NCBI RefSeq assembly: GCF_900102785.1
Contig: NZ_FNGC01000003.1
Span: 315,964-379,963 of the forward strand
Direction of reading: 5' to 3'
DNA: 64,000 nt
Source: Arthrobacter sp. ok362
Lineage (GTDB): Bacteria; Actinomycetota; Actinomycetes; Actinomycetales; Micrococcaceae
Shown: positions 30,652-40,135 of the stretch, piece by piece
Layout: every line of letters begins with the position of its first letter
Numbering within the stretch: position 1 is the first letter of the stretch
Position numbers and translations under genes: made by a program
Notes under the pieces: model-generated
What the model was told of the DNA's origin: nothing
Seen by the model: only the letters and a program-made list of their open reading frames with translations
Database searches by the model: none

Positions 30652-30999
30652 TTACTGGCCGCTGCCGCAGACCTGGCCGTAGGTCTGGCCTGCCGCGGTG
30701 TAGTCGGCCTTCATGTCCTCGAGCTTGGCGGTGTCCGGGGCGGGCTTGGCCGACTCGTCAAAGTATTCAATGATGGTCTGCAGCGGAGCCCGCAGGTCCT
30801 CGGAGGCTGCCGCCTTGATGGGCCGCAGCTGGTTGGCGACCCTGGTCATGCCGGCCTTGTCCGACGTGGCCGACTGGGCGGAGACCACGGTCTTGACCCG
30901 GGCGCAGGTTTCTTGGTTGGTCAGCTGCGGCGTGGCCGAGCAGCCGGCCGCGCCGAGCAGCGCTCCGGCGGCAATCAGAACGGTCAGGGTCTTCTTCAT
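30652..30999 (-). CDS. Small lipoprotein of unknown function
   Basis: A 115-residue secreted lipoprotein. The signal peptide MKKTLTVLIAAGALL is followed by the lipobox LGAAGC, so Cys20 should be lipidated and anchored outside the membrane. The mature part is mainly helical, with paired Cys (ETCARV and QVCGSG) that may form a disulfide. A GGAG ribosome binding site and a TATAGT -10 box at 31027-31032 lie upstream. I know no function. Confidence 0.85.
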   Translation of the reverse strand: MKKTLTVLIAAGALLGAAGCSATPQLTNQETCARVKTVVSAQSATSDKAGMTRVANQLRPIKAAASEDLRAPLQTIIEYFDESAKPAPDTAKLEDMKADYTAAGQTYGQVCGSGQ

Positions 31000-31119
31000 G
31001 GTGTACTCCGGGGTTCTACGGGTCTGACTATAGGGGTAGATTTCGAGTCTACTGCGGCGGCGGCCTTTTCCCGCCAGCCGTTAAGGCCCGCCCGGCTCCC
31101 CGGGCGCGGGCGTTGGCGC

Positions 31120-31773
31120 TCAGAGGACATCGACGCCGCCGAGCTCCATCTCGGCCACGGCGTCGTCCAGGTCTTCGGCGATTCCGGCCGTCAAACCGCG
31201 CAGCACTGTGACGGAGTAGCCGGCCTGGACGGCATCGAGGGCGGTCGCCTTGACGCAGTAGTCCGTGGCGATCCCCACCACCACGATGTCCTCGACGTCG
31301 TGGCTCTGCAGCCAGTCGTCCAGTCCGATCGCGTCCTCGTCAGCGGCGAAAGGGCTCCCGGCGGCGCCGTCGTCGGTGCCGGATACGGGCATGGCGCCGG
31401 GCTTGCGGTCCCCGGTGGGGACGTCGTCTTCAGGGGCCAGGAGCCCTTCGAAGCCGGAGTACGCGGCGGCGAACTGGCCTTTGCGGAAGTACGCCTGGAT
31501 GTGTTCGGGATCGAGATCGGGATGCAGTTCGGCCCCGCGGGTGCCCGCCACGCAGTGCGGCGGCCAGCTGTCTACGAGATCGGGCTCCTCCGAGAAATGC
31601 GACCCGGGATCGATGTGCCAGTCCTGGGTGGCCACGACATGGTCAAACTGGCCGTGGTGTGCGTCAACGTACTCGCTGATCTCCCCGGCGAGGTTCGCCC
31701 CGCCCGCGACGGGCAGGGCACCTCCCTCACAGAAATCATTTTGGACATCAACGATGATCAGGGCGCGGGACAT
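31120..31773 (-). CDS. pncA: Nicotinamidase
   Basis: A 217-residue enzyme that deamidates nicotinamide to nicotinate for NAD salvage. The catalytic triad is Asp9 (IIVDVQNDF), Lys98 (FRKGQF) and Cys173 (ATDYCVKA); the metal site is in QDWHIDPGSHF, with Asp51, His53 and His59. Between Lys98 and Cys173 there is an unusual Gly/Asp/Pro-rich stretch of about 35 residues (116-150). Its start codon follows the pncB stop without a gap, and its ribosome binding site GAGGAGG lies in the last codons of pncB. Confidence 0.93.
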   Translation of the reverse strand: MSRALIIVDVQNDFCEGGALPVAGGANLAGEISEYVDAHHGQFDHVVATQDWHIDPGSHFSEEPDLVDSWPPHCVAGTRGAELHPDLDPEHIQAYFRKGQFAAAYSGFEGLLAPEDDVPTGDRKPGAMPVSGTDDGAAGSPFAADEDAIGLDDWLQSHDVEDIVVVGIATDYCVKATALDAVQAGYSVTVLRGLTAGIAEDLDDAVAEMELGGVDVL

Positions 31774-33102
31774 TTAGTCCTCCTCGTAGATGGTGGGGAT
31801 GGCCGCCTCGCCGCGCTGCAGCCGGTTGACCACCGCGGGAAGCTCCCGCATGGTCTCCGCGTGGCGCCGGCGCGCGCGCTGGACCCCCTCGGGGCCGGTC
31901 CACCCGGGCAGGAGCTCGCCGTTCTTGACGAACTGCTCCAGCAGCGGCCGGTCGTTGCCGTCGTCTTCCGGGTGGTGGCCGACGCCGACGATTTCCGCCG
32001 TGGCGGTCCCACGCTCGTTGAGCTTGCGCAGGGCGTACTTCCGGCCGCCCTTGCTGGCTTTGTTCTTGGCGGCTTTGGCGACGGAGATGAAATCGCCGGT
32101 GTCGTCGCTGCGGCTGACGAGCTTGTAGACCATGCTCGCCGTCGGTGCCCCGGATCCGGTCACGAGCGAGGTACCCACGCCGTAGGAGTCCACCGGAGCG
32201 GACGCCAGCGCCGCGATGGCGAATTCGTCGAGGTCTGAGGTCACCACGATCTTCGTGTGGTCGTTGCCGAGCTCGTCGAGCAGCTGCCGGACCCACTGGG
32301 CTTGGGCCACGAGGTCGCCGGAGTCCAGCCGGACGGCGCCCAGCTTGTCCCCGGCGAGGTCGACGGCGGTGCGGACGGCCGTTTCGACGTCGTACGTGTC
32401 TACCAGGAGGGAAGTGTCCGGCCCGAAGGCGGCAATCTGGGCCTCGAAGGCCTCACGCTCGGTGTCATGGAGGAGGGTGAAGGAATGGGCGGCCGTGCCC
32501 ACCGTCTTCAGCCCGTAGCGCAATCCGGCCTCCAGATTGGAGGTGCTGTCGAACCCGGCAATGACGGCGGCCCGGGCCGCGGCGGCCGCCGCTTCCTCGT
32601 GCGTCCGGCGTGACCCCATCTCGATGCACGGGCGGGTTCCGGCCGCGGAGATCATCCGGGAGGCGGCCGAGGCGATCGCGCAGTCGTGGTTGAGCACGGA
32701 GAGCAGGTACGTCTCAAGGATGCAGGCCTCGGCGAACGTGGACTCCACGATCAGCACGGGGGAGTTCGGGAAGTACGCCTCACCCTCCGGGTAGCCCCAG
32801 ATATCGCCGGAAAAGCTGTAATCGGCCAGGTACTCCAGGGTCTGGTCGTTGACCACCTTGGTCCGGCGCAGGTAGTCCAGTTCCGGCTCGCCGAAGCGGA
32901 AGTTCGCGATCCCCTCCAGCAGGCGGCCGGTGCCTGCCACGATCCCGTAGCGGCGCCCGTCCGGCAGCCTCCGGGCAAAGGCCTCGAAGACCGATTTCCG
33001 GTGGGCCGCGCCGGACTGCAGAGCACCCTGCAGCATGGTCAGCTCGTAATGGTCGGTGTACAGGGACGTGCGGGGACGGTCCCAGCCAGCGGAGGTACTC
33101 AC
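31774..33102 (-). CDS. pncB: Nicotinate phosphoribosyltransferase
   Basis: A 442-residue enzyme that joins nicotinate to PRPP, giving nicotinate mononucleotide, with ATP hydrolysis. Family marks are LYTDHYELTMLQGAL at the N-terminus, GVRLDSGDL-type GAVRLDSGDLVAQ near residue 265, and YGVGTSLVTGSGAPTASMVYKL near residue 315. It is the first gene of the pncB-pncA salvage pair. The GTG start at 33102 is supported by a TAGAGT box six bases before it, so its mRNA is probably leaderless. Confidence 0.94.
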   Translation of the reverse strand: MSTSAGWDRPRTSLYTDHYELTMLQGALQSGAAHRKSVFEAFARRLPDGRRYGIVAGTGRLLEGIANFRFGEPELDYLRRTKVVNDQTLEYLADYSFSGDIWGYPEGEAYFPNSPVLIVESTFAEACILETYLLSVLNHDCAIASAASRMISAAGTRPCIEMGSRRTHEEAAAAAARAAVIAGFDSTSNLEAGLRYGLKTVGTAAHSFTLLHDTEREAFEAQIAAFGPDTSLLVDTYDVETAVRTAVDLAGDKLGAVRLDSGDLVAQAQWVRQLLDELGNDHTKIVVTSDLDEFAIAALASAPVDSYGVGTSLVTGSGAPTASMVYKLVSRSDDTGDFISVAKAAKNKASKGGRKYALRKLNERGTATAEIVGVGHHPEDDGNDRPLLEQFVKNGELLPGWTGPEGVQRARRRHAETMRELPAVVNRLQRGEAAIPTIYEED

Positions 33103-33108
33103 AAATTC

Positions 33109-33114
33109 ACTCTA
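33109..33114 (-). promoter_or_regulatory. -10 box (TAGAGT) of a leaderless promoter for pncB
   Basis: Six bases before the GTG of pncB. It is only 13 bases from the oppositely oriented -10 box of clpS, so two leaderless promoters fit within a 37-base divergent gap. Confidence 0.55.
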
Positions 33115-33127
33115 GTGTGCATCCCCA

Positions 33128-33133
33128 TAGAAT
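33128..33133 (+). promoter_or_regulatory. -10 box (TAGAAT) of a leaderless promoter for clpS
   Basis: Six bases before the clpS ATG at 33140. Confidence 0.6.
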
Positions 33134-33139
33134 GGACAG

Positions 33140-33505
33140 ATGACTCTCAGCGTTGCGCTCGGCCCCGACACACGGGAGAGCACCCAGACCGGAACAGTGA
33201 CGTCCGGCGACGTGCTGACCGCCCCGGACATCCCGTGGAACCTCGTGATCTGGAACGATCCCGTGAACCTGATGAGCTACGTGAGCTACGTGTTCCGCAG
33301 CTATTTCGGCTACTCGGAGGCCAAAGCCAACAAGCTCATGATGGAGGTCCATAAGAAGGGCCGCTCGATCGTGGCGCACGGCAGCAAGGAACAGGTGGAG
33401 CAGCACGCCGTCGCCATGCATGGCTACGGCCTCTGGGCGACGGTGGAAAAAGCCACGGGGGGCAACGCGGGCGGTTCCGGCAAAGGCAAGGGAAAACGTG
33501 GCTAA
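33140..33505 (+). CDS. clpS: ATP-dependent Clp protease adaptor ClpS
   Basis: A 121-residue adaptor that brings N-end rule substrates to ClpC/ClpA-ClpP. The core begins PWNLVIWNDPVNLMSYVSYV, which contains the N-degron-binding Asn-Asp pair, and continues YSEAKANKLMMEVHKKGRS. The C-terminus has a Gly/Lys tail. The leader before the core is about 30 residues, a normal length for actinobacteria. It overlaps the DUF2017 gene by 8 bases, a pairing widespread in actinobacteria. Confidence 0.93.
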   Translation: MTLSVALGPDTRESTQTGTVTSGDVLTAPDIPWNLVIWNDPVNLMSYVSYVFRSYFGYSEAKANKLMMEVHKKGRSIVAHGSKEQVEQHAVAMHGYGLWATVEKATGGNAGGSGKGKGKRG

Positions 33506-34064
33506 GGCATTCAAGTACGGGCTCAAGGGCATCAGGGGCTATCTTGAGCCGGCGGAGCGGGAACTGCTGCGCAGCCTTTTTGACGACGTGATCTCCATGC
33601 TTGAGCCGGAGGAGCGCGCCAACGAGGACCCGCTGGCCGCCTTGGTCGGCCTGGACACCGAAGCCCGCGAACCCACGGACCGCGCCATGCGCCGGCTGCT
33701 GCCGAACGTGATGAAGAACGACGACGACGCCTCCCTTGAGTTCCGCCGGTACACCGAGCGGTCGCTGCGCGAAAACAAGATCGGGGCGCTGAAAGCGGCC
33801 GCCCTGAGCCTGGACCGGGACGACCTCGTCCTGACCCCGGCCGACGCCCGGCACTGGGCCACCGCGCTCAACGATGTCCGGCTGGTGCTGGCCGAACGCC
33901 TCGACATCCGTGACGACGCTGACGCGGACAACGTCCACCTCATGCAGGACTGGGCCCAGGCCGAGGACGTGGAAAGCTACCTGGCCCTCGTGTACAACTT
34001 CACCACCTGGCTGCAGGAGTCGCTGGTCCAGGCGATGGTGCACTCGCTCGATGCCCGGCGCTGA
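33498..34064 (+). CDS. DUF2017 family protein
   Basis: A 188-residue, mostly helical soluble protein beginning at the GTG 33498 ([18 protein letters not shown]) inside the end of clpS. The conserved parts are [27 protein letters not shown] and [16 protein letters not shown]. Its function is unknown; the constant position between clpS and murI in actinobacteria hints at a link with protein turnover or wall synthesis, which is only inference. Confidence 0.82.
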   Translation: MAKAFKYGLKGIRGYLEPAERELLRSLFDDVISMLEPEERANEDPLAALVGLDTEAREPTDRAMRRLLPNVMKNDDDASLEFRRYTERSLRENKIGALKAAALSLDRDDLVLTPADARHWATALNDVRLVLAERLDIRDDADADNVHLMQDWAQAEDVESYLALVYNFTTWLQESLVQAMVHSLDARR

Positions 34065-34149
34065 GCGCGAGCGTGTGACCCATGAGACACGAGTTGCTCA
34101 CCACAATGTGATGGCCGCCCCGCAGGCGTTGTCCTATCCTCGAATAATT

Positions 34150-35187
34150 ATGACTTCAGCATCGAGTATGGACCCGGCAGTGGCTGCTGCGGACTCCCCA
34201 GCCAGCAGCACCGCAACCGGCCCCACGGGACCCGAACCGGCATCAGCACTGGGCTCACGCCCCATTGGCGTCTTCGACTCCGGCGTCGGCGGCCTCACGG
34301 TGGCCCGGTCGATCATCGACCAGCTGCCCAATGAATCCATCCTGTATGTCGGCGACACCGCGCACGGGCCCTACGGCCCCCTTCCCATCGCCGAAGTCCG
34401 GGCAAACGCCCTCGGCGTCATGGACGAGCTCGTGGATTCCGGCGTGAAGCTGCTGACCATCGCCTGCAACTCCGCGTCCGCCGCCGTGCTGCGCGACGCC
34501 CGCGAACGGTACACGGCCCGGTACGGGATTCCCGTCATCGAAGTGATCCAGCCGGCCGTGCGGCGCGCCGTCGCGGCAACCCGCACGGGCCGGGTGGGCG
34601 TGATCGGGACCTCGGCCACGGTGGGCTCGCGCGCCTACGAGGACACCTTCGCCGCGGCCCCGGACCTGTCGATCACGTCAGTGGCATGCCCGGCATTCGT
34701 GCCGTACGTGGAGGCCGGGATCACCACGGGACCGGAACTGCTGGCCGTCGCCCGCGACTACCTGGCACCGCTCAAGGCCGCCGGGGTGGACACCGTGGTG
34801 CTCGGCTGCACCCACTACCCGCTGCTCACCGGCGTGATCTCGTTCGTCCTGGGCGAGGACGTCACGCTGGTCTCCAGCGCCGAGGAAACGGCCAAGGACG
34901 TCTACCGGGCTTTGGCCTCCCGGGGCCTTGAGCGCACTGACGCCGCGGCTCCTGAGCACAATTTCATTGCCACCGGTGACGCCGCCCAGTTCGAGCACCT
35001 CGCCCGGCGCTTCCTCGGCCCCGAGGTCCTCAGTGTCCGCCACGTGGACCACGTCGCGGCGCAGTACCCCACCGGCAGCCTCGCCCGGATCACCCCGGAG
35101 ATGATCGCCGCCGCCCAGGCCGCCGCGGGCCGCCCGCGGATCTCCAACTTTGTGGGCGGATCCGCGGGCGGAGGAACACTGCTGTGA
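34150..35187 (+). CDS. murI: Glutamate racemase
   Basis: A 345-residue enzyme that provides D-glutamate for peptidoglycan. The catalytic cysteines are Cys106 (IACNSASAA) and Cys220 ([11 protein letters not shown]); the phosphate/carboxylate region is [15 protein letters not shown]. About 35 extra residues rich in Ala, Ser, Thr and Pro precede the core, so the real start might be later, but the ATG at 34150 has a TATCCT box nine bases before it. It overlaps the next gene (GTGA). Confidence 0.93.
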   Translation: MTSASSMDPAVAAADSPASSTATGPTGPEPASALGSRPIGVFDSGVGGLTVARSIIDQLPNESILYVGDTAHGPYGPLPIAEVRANALGVMDELVDSGVKLLTIACNSASAAVLRDARERYTARYGIPVIEVIQPAVRRAVAATRTGRVGVIGTSATVGSRAYEDTFAAAPDLSITSVACPAFVPYVEAGITTGPELLAVARDYLAPLKAAGVDTVVLGCTHYPLLTGVISFVLGEDVTLVSSAEETAKDVYRALASRGLERTDAAAPEHNFIATGDAAQFEHLARRFLGPEVLSVRHVDHVAAQYPTGSLARITPEMIAAAQAAAGRPRISNFVGGSAGGGTLL

Positions 35188-35981
35188 AGCTGACCATCGT
35201 GGGCTGTACCGGGTCCTTCCCGGGGCCGGGATCGCCGGCGTCGTGCTATCTGCTGACCGCCAACGACGGCGAGCGGAACTGGAAGATCGTCCTGGACCTC
35301 GGCAGCGGGGCGCTCGGCGCCATCCAGCGTTACACGGACCTGGAGGACATTGACGCGATCTTCCTCACGCACCTGCACCCGGACCACTGCATGGACCTGT
35401 GCGGGCTCCACGTCGCCGTGCGCTGGAAGCCGGGCGGCTGGGGGCGGGGCAGGATTCCGGTGTGGGGGCCCGCCGCCACGGCCGACCGGATGGCCACGGC
35501 CTACGGCCTGGACCTGGATCCGGGCATGCACGAGGAATTCGACTTCAGCAACTGGTCCGAGCGCAAGCCCGTGAGCATCGGCCCGTTCACGGTGACGCCC
35601 TACACGGTGAACCATCCGGTCGAGGAGGCCTACGCCCTCCGCGTGGAGGTCACCGAGCCTGCCAGGGCCGGCACGCCCGTGACCCGCATCCTGAGCTACT
35701 CCGGGGACACGGACTCCTGCGCGGGCCTTGAGGACGCAGCCCGCGACGCCGACCTTTTCCTGTGCGAGGCGGCGTTCGAGGAAGGCCGCGACGACGCGAT
35801 CAAGGACGTGCACCTGACCGGCAAGCGGGCGGGGGAGGCGGCCGTCGCCGCCGGAGCGCGCCGGCTGCTGCTGACGCACATCCCCGTCTGGACGTCCCCA
35901 ACCACCGTCATGGCCGAGGCCAAGAACGTCTTCGGCAAGGACGTGGCCGTCGCCGTCGCGGGTGTGCACTACACCGTCTAG
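35184..35981 (+). CDS. MBL-fold metallo-hydrolase
   Basis: A 265-residue metallo-beta-lactamase fold protein. The metal-binding motif is [11 protein letters not shown]; later ligands are likely in [18 protein letters not shown] and LLLTHIPVW. The compact size and the pattern resemble RNase Z-like or cyclic nucleotide phosphodiesterase-like MBL enzymes; together with the neighbour rph a role in RNA processing is possible but not proved. It starts at a GTG overlapping the murI stop. Confidence 0.87.
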   Translation: MKLTIVGCTGSFPGPGSPASCYLLTANDGERNWKIVLDLGSGALGAIQRYTDLEDIDAIFLTHLHPDHCMDLCGLHVAVRWKPGGWGRGRIPVWGPAATADRMATAYGLDLDPGMHEEFDFSNWSERKPVSIGPFTVTPYTVNHPVEEAYALRVEVTEPARAGTPVTRILSYSGDTDSCAGLEDAARDADLFLCEAAFEEGRDDAIKDVHLTGKRAGEAAVAAGARRLLLTHIPVWTSPTTVMAEAKNVFGKDVAVAVAGVHYTV

Positions 35982-36061
35982 CGCTATGTTGATGGCCGGC
36001 GCTGACCGCTGCGCTCACGGCGGACGCTGACCGCCGGCGCGGGCGGGGGCGGGTGAGTCGA

Positions 36062-36067
36062 TAAGCT
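36062..36067 (+). promoter_or_regulatory. -10 box (TAAGCT) of a leaderless promoter for rph
   Basis: Six bases before the rph ATG at 36074; it suggests rph-rdgB can be transcribed apart from murI. Confidence 0.5.
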
Positions 36068-36073
36068 AAAGGC

Positions 36074-36832
36074 ATGACTTCCCAAGCTCCCAGTGTCCCC
36101 GTCATCCGCGCCGACGGCCGTACTCCCGATCAGCTGCGCCCGATCAGCATCACGCGCGGCTGGTCCAAGCAGGCCGAAGGTTCGGCCCTGATCGAGTTCG
36201 GCAACACCAGGGTCCTGTGCACGGCCTCCCTGACCGAAGGCGTGCCACGCTGGCTCAAGGGCGAGGGCCGCGGCTGGGTCACCGCCGAATACGCCATGCT
36301 GCCCCGGGCCACGAACACCCGCTCCGACCGCGAGTCGGTCAAGGGCAAAATCGGCGGCCGCACCCACGAGATCTCCCGGCTGATTGGCCGCTCCCTGCGC
36401 TCCATCATCGACACCAAGGCCCTCGGCGAGATCACGATCGTGCTGGACTGCGATGTCCTGCAGGCCGACGGCGGTACCCGCACCGCGGCCATCACCGGCG
36501 CGTATGTGGCACTGGCAGACGCCATCCGGTTCGCCCGGGAGAAGAAGATGATCGCCCGCAACGCCGAGCCCCTGATCGACACGATCGCCGCGGTGTCCGT
36601 CGGCATCATCGACGGCGTCCCGATGCTCGATCTGCCCTATGTCGAAGACGTGCGCGCCGAGACCGACATGAACGTCGTGGTGACCGGCTCCGGAAAGTTC
36701 GTGGAAGTCCAGGGCACCGCCGAGGGCGCACCCTTCGACCGCGACGAGCTGAACAAGCTGCTGGACCTGGCGCTGCTGGGCACCGAGCAGCTCGCCGCCA
36801 TCCAGCGCGACACCCTGGCGGAGGCCCCGTGA
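36074..36832 (+). CDS. rph: Ribonuclease PH
   Basis: A 252-residue phosphorolytic 3'-5' exoribonuclease that trims tRNA precursors. The N-terminus [17 protein letters not shown], the central [16 protein letters not shown] and the C-terminal catalytic-region [20 protein letters not shown] are complete, with the phosphate-binding arginine in the RSLRS helix. It overlaps rdgB as GTGA, which fits the usual actinobacterial order murI, MBL hydrolase, rph, rdgB. Confidence 0.95.
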   Translation: MTSQAPSVPVIRADGRTPDQLRPISITRGWSKQAEGSALIEFGNTRVLCTASLTEGVPRWLKGEGRGWVTAEYAMLPRATNTRSDRESVKGKIGGRTHEISRLIGRSLRSIIDTKALGEITIVLDCDVLQADGGTRTAAITGAYVALADAIRFAREKKMIARNAEPLIDTIAAVSVGIIDGVPMLDLPYVEDVRAETDMNVVVTGSGKFVEVQGTAEGAPFDRDELNKLLDLALLGTEQLAAIQRDTLAEAP

Positions 36833-37506
36833 CGGAGACGCCGTTCGCGGGCCGGCCGGCAGCTGACGGCCCGGCCCCGCGGCTGGTCCTCGCCACCCAC
36901 AACAAAGGCAAGCTCCGGGAACTCCGCGAGCTGCTGCGCGGCCAGGTGCCCGGCCTCGACGTCGACACGCAGGTGGTGGACGCCGGCGCCGTCGGCGCCC
37001 CCGACGTCGCCGAGACCGGCGTGACCTTCGCCGAGAACTCGCTGCTGAAGGCGCGGGCCGTGGCCGAGGCCACGGGGCTCGTGGCGATCGCCGACGACTC
37101 CGGACTTTCCGTGGACGTGCTTGGCGGCGCGCCCGGGATTTTCTCGGCCCGCTGGGCCGGCCGGCACGGCGACGACGCCGCGAACCTGCAGTTGCTGCTC
37201 GCCCAGCTGGCCGACGTGCCGGATGAGTACCGCGGTGCCGCGTTTGTCTGCGCCGCGGCGCTGGCGGTGCCCGGGTCCTCGCCCGACGGCGGCCGGGAAG
37301 TCGTGGAGTACGGGCAGCTGGAAGGGACACTGCTGCGGGAGCCGCGCGGGGAGGGCGGCTTCGGCTACGACCCCGTGCTGCAGCCGAGCGGGCTGGACCG
37401 CAGCTGCGCCGAGCTCAGTTCCGAGGAGAAGAACGCCATCAGCCACCGTGGCCATGCGTTCCGGGCGCTCCTGCCGGCCATCGTCGAGGCCCTGGCCGGG
37501 AAGTAG
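36829..37506 (+). CDS. rdgB: XTP/dITP diphosphatase (RdgB/HAM1 family)
   Basis: A 225-residue house-cleaning pyrophosphatase that removes dITP, XTP and dXTP from the nucleotide pool. The motifs [46 protein letters not shown] and [11 protein letters not shown] are all present. The GTG at 36829 overlaps the rph stop; the longer upstream frame is rph read in another phase. It is followed by the convergent DedA gene with a 40-base gap. Confidence 0.94.
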   Translation: MTETPFAGRPAADGPAPRLVLATHNKGKLRELRELLRGQVPGLDVDTQVVDAGAVGAPDVAETGVTFAENSLLKARAVAEATGLVAIADDSGLSVDVLGGAPGIFSARWAGRHGDDAANLQLLLAQLADVPDEYRGAAFVCAAALAVPGSSPDGGREVVEYGQLEGTLLREPRGEGGFGYDPVLQPSGLDRSCAELSSEEKNAISHRGHAFRALLPAIVEALAGK

Positions 37507-37546
37507 CCGGCCCGCGTGGGCACGCCGGACGGTCCCGGGTCTTGGG

Positions 37547-38329
37547 CTACGGGGTCCTGCGCTCTTCTTCCGGCTCATGCTCTTCGATGAACTCATCCAC
37601 GACGTCCGTGCCGTACTCCTCGGACTGCCGCCTGGCGATGGCGCCCCGGATGACCTCAATGGCGATCGGGATCACGGAAACCAGCACGATGGCGATGAAG
37701 ATGATGTCCAGGTTGTCCTTGACCCACGGCACTTTGTCCCCCAGCAGGTAGCCGAGGAGCGTGACGCCGCCGCCCCACAGCACCGCACCGATCACGTTGT
37801 AGGTGAAGAACTTGCGCTTGCTCATCTGCGCGACGCCCACGATCACCGGGACGAAGGTGCGGATGATCGGAACGAACCGGGCCAGGATCAGGGCCTTGCC
37901 GCCGTGCTTTTCGAAGAAGGCGTGCGCGCTTTCCACGTTTTCACGCTTGAACAGCTTGGAATTCGGCTTGTTGAACAGGGCAGGTCCGGCCTTGGCCCCA
38001 ATGAGGTAGCCCACCTGGTTGCCGATGATTGCGGCGACGATGATGAGCGCGGTCAGGACCCAGATGTTGACCTGGATGGTGCCGGTGGCGACGAGCAGCC
38101 CGGCGGTGAACAGCATGGAGTCCCCGGGCAGGAAAAAGCCGATCAACAGCCCGGTTTCGGCAAAGATGATGCCGCAGACAAGGAGGACCACCCACGGTGC
38201 GAAGGCCGGATTCGCCAGGAAAACCTGCGGGTTGAGCCAGTCGGGCAGGAAGGAGGCCAGCTGCGGCTGGACGGGGCCGGCGCCGCCAAGGGCGGACACG
38301 GCGAGGTCGCTCATTGCTATTACGTTCAC
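37547..38329 (-). CDS. DedA family membrane protein
   Basis: A 260-residue protein with about five membrane segments. The DedA core has GIIFAETGLLIGFFLPGDS, NQVGYLIGAKAGP, ILARFVPIIRTFVPV (the conserved F/Y-x-R-x-P-x-R part) and VIGAVLWGGG. Family members are lipid scramblases or flippases, several acting on undecaprenyl phosphate. The GTG at 38329 is chosen because a TACCCT box lies six bases before it. The C-terminal 30 residues are acidic and probably cytoplasmic. Confidence 0.88.
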   Translation of the reverse strand: MNVIAMSDLAVSALGGAGPVQPQLASFLPDWLNPQVFLANPAFAPWVVLLVCGIIFAETGLLIGFFLPGDSMLFTAGLLVATGTIQVNIWVLTALIIVAAIIGNQVGYLIGAKAGPALFNKPNSKLFKRENVESAHAFFEKHGGKALILARFVPIIRTFVPVIVGVAQMSKRKFFTYNVIGAVLWGGGVTLLGYLLGDKVPWVKDNLDIIFIAIVLVSVIPIAIEVIRGAIARRQSEEYGTDVVDEFIEEHEPEEERRTP

Positions 38330-38335
38330 CCGTTA

Positions 38336-38341
38336 AGGGTA
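38336..38341 (-). promoter_or_regulatory. -10 box (TACCCT) of a leaderless promoter
   Basis: Six bases before the GTG of the DedA gene. Confidence 0.4.
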
Positions 38342-38403
38342 CTTGACGGCCGCCGGCCGGCCCCCGGGCCATTCCCGGTGCGGGAGGAGCCGCCAGCGGG
38401 CGG

Positions 38404-38409
38404 TAAAGT
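38404..38409 (+). promoter_or_regulatory. -10 box (TAAAGT) of a leaderless promoter
   Basis: Six bases before the GTG of the exonuclease gene. Confidence 0.5.
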
Positions 38410-38415
38410 TGGGCC

Positions 38416-39432
38416 GTGGCTTTGGACTTTACGGCGATCGACTTTGAGACCGCGAACGGATTCCGCGGTTCACCGTGCGCAGTGGGCCTGAGCAAGGTCC
38501 GTGGCGGCGTCGTCGTAGAGGAAGCCTCCTGGCTCATGCGGCCGCCGGAAAACCATGACGCCTTCGATCACCACAACGTCCGGATCCACGGCATCCGGCC
38601 GGACCAGGTAGCGGGACTGCCACGGTTCGGTGAGTTGTTCCCGGAGATCGGCGCGTTCATCGGCGGCGACGTGCTGGCGGCCCACAATGCAGCGTTCGAT
38701 CTCGGTGTGATCCGCTCCGGGCTGGAGGTGTCCGGGCTGGCCGGACCCGCCTACGACTACGTCTGCACGGTGATGTTGTCCCGGCGCTGCTACTCCCTGG
38801 TGTCTAATTCGCTGCCCTACGCCGCCGAGGAGGCAGGCGTCCCGCTAGTCAACCACCACGATGCCGCCGAGGACGCCCGGGCCTGCGCCGGCATCCTGAT
38901 CGACATCGCCGCCCGCAACGGGGCGGCGAGCATCCGGGAACTCTATCTGTCGCTGGGTCTGGCGGTGTCGCACCAGCCGGCGTTCGACCCCCGGCACGAC
39001 CCGCTGTCCAAGGCCACCCTGGCCGCGTTGGAGGCGCTCGCCGGGGGAAGTGCGGGCGCGCCCGTGGGCCGGCGGTTCGTGGCCGGGTGGCCGGAGGAAG
39101 GCCCCAACCCGGTGCCCAATGCCGCCGCCAGCCCAGACCATCCGCTGTTCGGCCAGACCGTCGTGTTCACCGGCGAACTGGCGATTCCCCGCCCCGTTGC
39201 CAAGGTCCGCTCCGCCGAGCTAGGTGCCAGGCCTGAAAGCCGGGTCACGGCCCGCACCACCGTCCTGGTGGTGGGCGACGGGTTTGTGGCCGCGGACCTG
39301 CGCTCCGGCCGGCTCACCGGCAAGGCGCGCCGCGTCCTGGAACTGCACGAACGCGGGCAGCGGATCGAGGTCTTGTCCGAGGGTGAATTCCTCCAGATGG
39401 TCGGCGGACACCTGGCCGCAGCAACTGCCTGA
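38416..39432 (+). CDS. DEDDh 3'-5' exonuclease with C-terminal BRCT domain
   Basis: A 338-residue protein related to the proofreading subunit of DNA polymerase III. The exonuclease domain (residues 1-160) has AIDFETAN with Asp9 and Glu11, HNAAFDLGV, and HDAAEDARA giving the later His and Asp. After a linker, residues about 240-330 form a BRCT domain starting HPLFGQTVVFTGEL, the same kind found in NAD-dependent ligase and polymerase-associated exonucleases. It probably works in repair rather than as the replicative subunit, an inference from the fusion. Confidence 0.88.
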   Translation: MALDFTAIDFETANGFRGSPCAVGLSKVRGGVVVEEASWLMRPPENHDAFDHHNVRIHGIRPDQVAGLPRFGELFPEIGAFIGGDVLAAHNAAFDLGVIRSGLEVSGLAGPAYDYVCTVMLSRRCYSLVSNSLPYAAEEAGVPLVNHHDAAEDARACAGILIDIAARNGAASIRELYLSLGLAVSHQPAFDPRHDPLSKATLAALEALAGGSAGAPVGRRFVAGWPEEGPNPVPNAAASPDHPLFGQTVVFTGELAIPRPVAKVRSAELGARPESRVTARTTVLVVGDGFVAADLRSGRLTGKARRVLELHERGQRIEVLSEGEFLQMVGGHLAAATA

Positions 39433-39498
39433 ACCGGGCCCGCCTGAACCCGCAGTCACATGGCGCAACAATCATTCGGGCCACGGCGCGCCCGCTCG

Positions 39499-39504
39499 TA
39501 GCCT
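39499..39504 (+). promoter_or_regulatory. -10 box (TAGCCT) of a leaderless promoter
   Basis: Six bases before the ATG of the DUF4395 gene. Confidence 0.45.
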
Positions 39505-39510
39505 TGGCGG

Positions 39511-40092
39511 ATGAGCAAACCCACGGATGCGCAGGCTCCCGCAGTGCCGTCGAAATCAGTGCCGTCGAAGCCAGTGCCGTCGAAATCAGTGCCGTCGACG
39601 CGCGGCATTGACTGGCGGAGGGTGTTCGCGTTCCCCAACCCGGTGAACGAATACGCCGCCCGCATCACCGCCGCCCTGGTGGTGGCGTTGTCCGCGGTGA
39701 CCCTGCTGACCGGTTTCGGCTGGGGGCTCGCCGTCATCGCGGCTGGGTTCTGGCTGCGCGTGCTGTTCGGCCCCCGGATCTCGCCCCTGGCCCAGCTCTC
39801 GGTAAAGGTCCTGACGCCCTGGCTCGGCCGGACCCGCCTCGTTCCCGGTCCGCCAAAGCGATTCGCTCAGGGCATCGGTGCCGCCGTGTCGACGGCGGCC
39901 GCGTTGCTGCTGGCTGGGGGCCTCGAGCCTGCGGCGTGGGTCCTGCTCGCCGTGCTGATAGCCGCCGCGTCCCTTGAGGCGTTCGCCGGGTTCTGCCTCG
40001 GCTGCACCATTTTCGGCTTCTTGCAGCGCCGCGGGCTCATCCCCGCGGACGTCTGCGAGGCCTGCAACAACATCTCGCTCCGGGGCGCCTAG
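39511..40092 (+). CDS. DUF4395 family membrane protein
   Basis: A 193-residue protein. The first 30 residues contain four 5-residue repeats VPSKS/VPSKP, encoded by 15-bp DNA repeats. The core has FPNPVNEYAARITAAL followed by about four membrane helices; the segment FAGFCLGCTIFGFL carries a C-x2-C pair and a later EACNN a further Cys, typical of DUF4395 proteins, which often sit by thioredoxin or rhodanese genes. None is adjacent here. Function is unknown. Its stop codon is inside a 37-bp direct repeat that recurs 853 bases downstream. Confidence 0.82.
   Translation: MSKPTDAQAPAVPSKSVPSKPVPSKSVPSTRGIDWRRVFAFPNPVNEYAARITAALVVALSAVTLLTGFGWGLAVIAAGFWLRVLFGPRISPLAQLSVKVLTPWLGRTRLVPGPPKRFAQGIGAAVSTAAALLLAGGLEPAAWVLLAVLIAAASLEAFAGFCLGCTIFGFLQRRGLIPADVCEACNNISLRGA
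39544..39603. repeat. 15-bp tandem repeat, four copies, in-frame in the DUF4395 gene
   Basis: The unit GTGCCGTCGAAATCA is repeated four times with one to three changes. The period of 15 keeps the reading frame and lengthens the N-terminal linker. Confidence 0.85.
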
Positions 40093-40120
40093 GATCCGCC
40101 GAAGCTACGCGCCGGTGACG
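40084..40120. repeat. 37-bp direct repeat, left copy
   Basis: Identical to 40937-40973. The left copy covers the stop codon of the DUF4395 gene; the right copy encodes the last residues of the ADP-ribosylglycohydrolase on the minus strand. Confidence 0.9.
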
Positions 40121-40135
40121 CTGGAACCCGGCAGG

